In this document: in pieces, positions 6,601 through 6,688 of the stretch
How positions within the stretch are numbered: the stretch's first letter is position 1
How the letters are laid out: every line of letters begins with the position of its first letter
Assembly (NCBI GenBank): GCA_002420305.1
Contig: DIHT01000040.1
Coordinates: 1 to 6,688 of the forward strand
Reading direction: 5' to 3'
DNA length: 6,688 bases
DNA from: Akkermansiaceae bacterium UBA5689
GTDB lineage: Bacteria > Verrucomicrobiota > Verrucomicrobiia > Verrucomicrobiales > Akkermansiaceae
The notes under the pieces: model-generated
Told to the model about the DNA's origin: nothing
Database searches by the model: none
Seen by the model: the letters and a program-made list of their open reading frames with translations, nothing else
Position numbers and translations under genes: made by a program

Positions 6601-6688
6601 TTGCCATCGGCGCACCACTGCTGGAGGAGCTGGCAAGCAGATCCGTGTGATCAGTGAAACTGAACTGAGCTTGGAGAGACGCCGCAAC
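3617..6688 (-). CDS. Secreted FG-GAP/VCBS propeller protein with ASPIC-UnbV domain (CRTAC1-like), N-terminus beyond window
   Basis: The frame is open to the window edge (1023 codons visible). The 27 codons before the first ATG (6607) read VAASLQAQFSFTDHTDLL and onward; LQA-Q looks like a signal-peptidase site, so the true start is probably only 10-25 codons outside. Residues below count from the ATG at 6607. Residues 1-365 hold seven calcium-loop repeats (Asp-rich DxDxDG-type loops starting near 5, 55, 104, 159, 221, 274 and 333), predicting a seven-bladed propeller; the sixth has Thr for Gly (DFDNDTHID). Next come an ASPIC/UnbV domain (about 368-450, with NAIGARLELHG, REVRAGEGYG, IFGLG, VRWPSG), a putative Ig/cadherin-like domain (464-546) and a Pro-rich linker (547-551). 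After these are a beta-sandwich, MAM-like module (560-680), a thrombospondin-type-3 calcium segment (683-725, DSDGDGLPDDWE), a beta-domain beginning RYVVEAS (757) and a galactose-binding-like region (795-978). No sorting signal or C-terminal anchor is visible. It is probably an extracellular calcium-stabilised binding or adhesion protein; the ligand is unknown. Confidence 0.9.
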   Translation of the reverse strand, partial: VAASLQAQFSFTDHTDLLASSSSSGAPMAIVDLNGDGRDDLVRVHQTDRLFIDYQNEPGQPFSAVDYGDLPRGSIWAVCAADVDRNGFNDIFIGPSSGGALLLKAGASGQSYTSIELPDRDIFVQGTIFADFDNDGNIDLFACDDNDDNHPYKNDGAGGFSLQRGLIGASLPSSVSSGNYAVIETDYDNDGHRDIYLSKCRLGVTSSTDRRRINRLFRNDGSNNYTDEGPAVGLADGEQSWCSDFADIDNDGDMDCFILNHGAGTSRLLENDGSGGFTDIGESAGLGDIDYFGIQALFRDFDNDTHIDLLVTATDLGGSAATYRIYRNNGDKTFTEVPDILRLSGGTPISHLHSCALGDLNHDGFVDIFGGRGTGYNGTSASLRDLLFLNNPNENHYLVVQLKGRTSNPNAIGARLELHGDWGVQLREVRAGEGYGIQNSLTKIFGLGDSTSISKLVVRWPSGIIEEILAPDVDQFLTLREGDSLGDEAFTLPVISSPLEARVVSGDPFSYRVSTSNLSLSYELGQAPVGMTIDAESGVLSWISSGEGIQNVEIRAVNPAGTTTETLAVTVSLAPPPPDFATAVNNPELVFLNTEDPWFVQSQVSRQDGQALQSGDIDDDGRSYVETSVDGPGELEFWWRVSSEANYDELVFRVDGAQVQNISGETDWELVSYRVPEGSHRLRWSYEKDGSISSNDDAGYLDEIFWAATDSDGDGLPDDWERENFGSLSSEGGDDPDGDLSDNRAEWSASTDPNDATSSLRILQITRDEEGGSAVIFQSVPGKRYVVEASETMEDFKTVTSPITADGVTTDVPVQLYVPGSTGEVIYVAPDAEGRVFVPNQSIGDLWKGGNEEGFTDSGGDQDWINVTQGIGYDQNQTRYDPFIGTDLQTQMYRERATAYLRIPFEITNPAAITSLSLDVRYDDAFAAWINGVPVARGNTSDGELDWSSTAPSSRPDSQAVEYAAFDLGDYSGALRAGGNILALQGLNRSTSNRDFLLQVRMRGNESEILRPSGYYFRVRVVE

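Noticed and set aside
6190..6687. 165-codon minus-strand frame with a Thr run, inside the secreted-protein gene
   Set aside because: It is the shifted reading of the Asp/Asn-rich calcium-loop codons; the Thr run is an echo of the GAC/AAC codons. The FG-GAP frame has clear domains.
1..6688. CRISPR array, insertion sequence, tRNA or prophage signals
   Set aside because: No regularly spaced repeats, transposase or integrase frames, terminal inverted repeats or cloverleaf-like sequences were seen on reading both strands.

Overview
The window looks like ordinary chromosomal DNA from a Verrucomicrobiota-type bacterium, possibly an Opitutae/Puniceicoccales relative. Two protein signatures support this. 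One is a GreA transcript-cleavage factor carrying a very long extra N-terminal region, an arrangement known from the Chlamydiae-Verrucomicrobia side of the PVC group. The other is a large secreted FG-GAP/ASPIC-UnbV protein whose C-terminal half combines modules typical of marine Verrucomicrobiota and Planctomycetota surface proteins. The assignment is inference from protein style; no rRNA or tRNA is present to confirm it.

Layout. At the left edge, 1-20 on the minus strand may hold the first codons of a gene downstream of greA. Positions 47-1873 (minus) encode the long GreA. A divergent intergenic region of about 326 bp (1874-2199) separates it from a two-gene plus-strand operon. The operon's first gene is an aspartate/glutamate racemase superfamily enzyme (2200-2949) with Asp in place of the first catalytic Cys. 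The second is a seven-helix integral membrane protein of the TIGR02206/YwaF type (2943-3644). The two genes overlap by 7 nt (ATGCTGA), which suggests translational coupling. The rest of the window (3617-6688, minus) is one long secreted protein running off the right edge. Its frame stays open for 27 codons upstream of the first ATG, and those codons contain what looks like the end of a signal peptide. Its 3' end overlaps the 3' end of the membrane-protein gene by 28 bp, tail to tail.

How the genes relate. GreA rescues backtracked RNA polymerase and is a housekeeping function. The racemase/YwaF pair is the only apparent functional unit, and its substrate and joint role cannot be read from sequence. 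The secreted protein is probably a calcium-dependent extracellular adhesion or binding protein: seven DxDxDG-type loops predict a seven-bladed propeller. No mobile element, CRISPR array, tRNA or rRNA was seen. I found no convincing new multi-gene system. The most unusual points are the GreA extension, the Asp-for-Cys racemase, the apparently nested C-terminal domain of the secreted protein, and the coding overlap between convergent genes.
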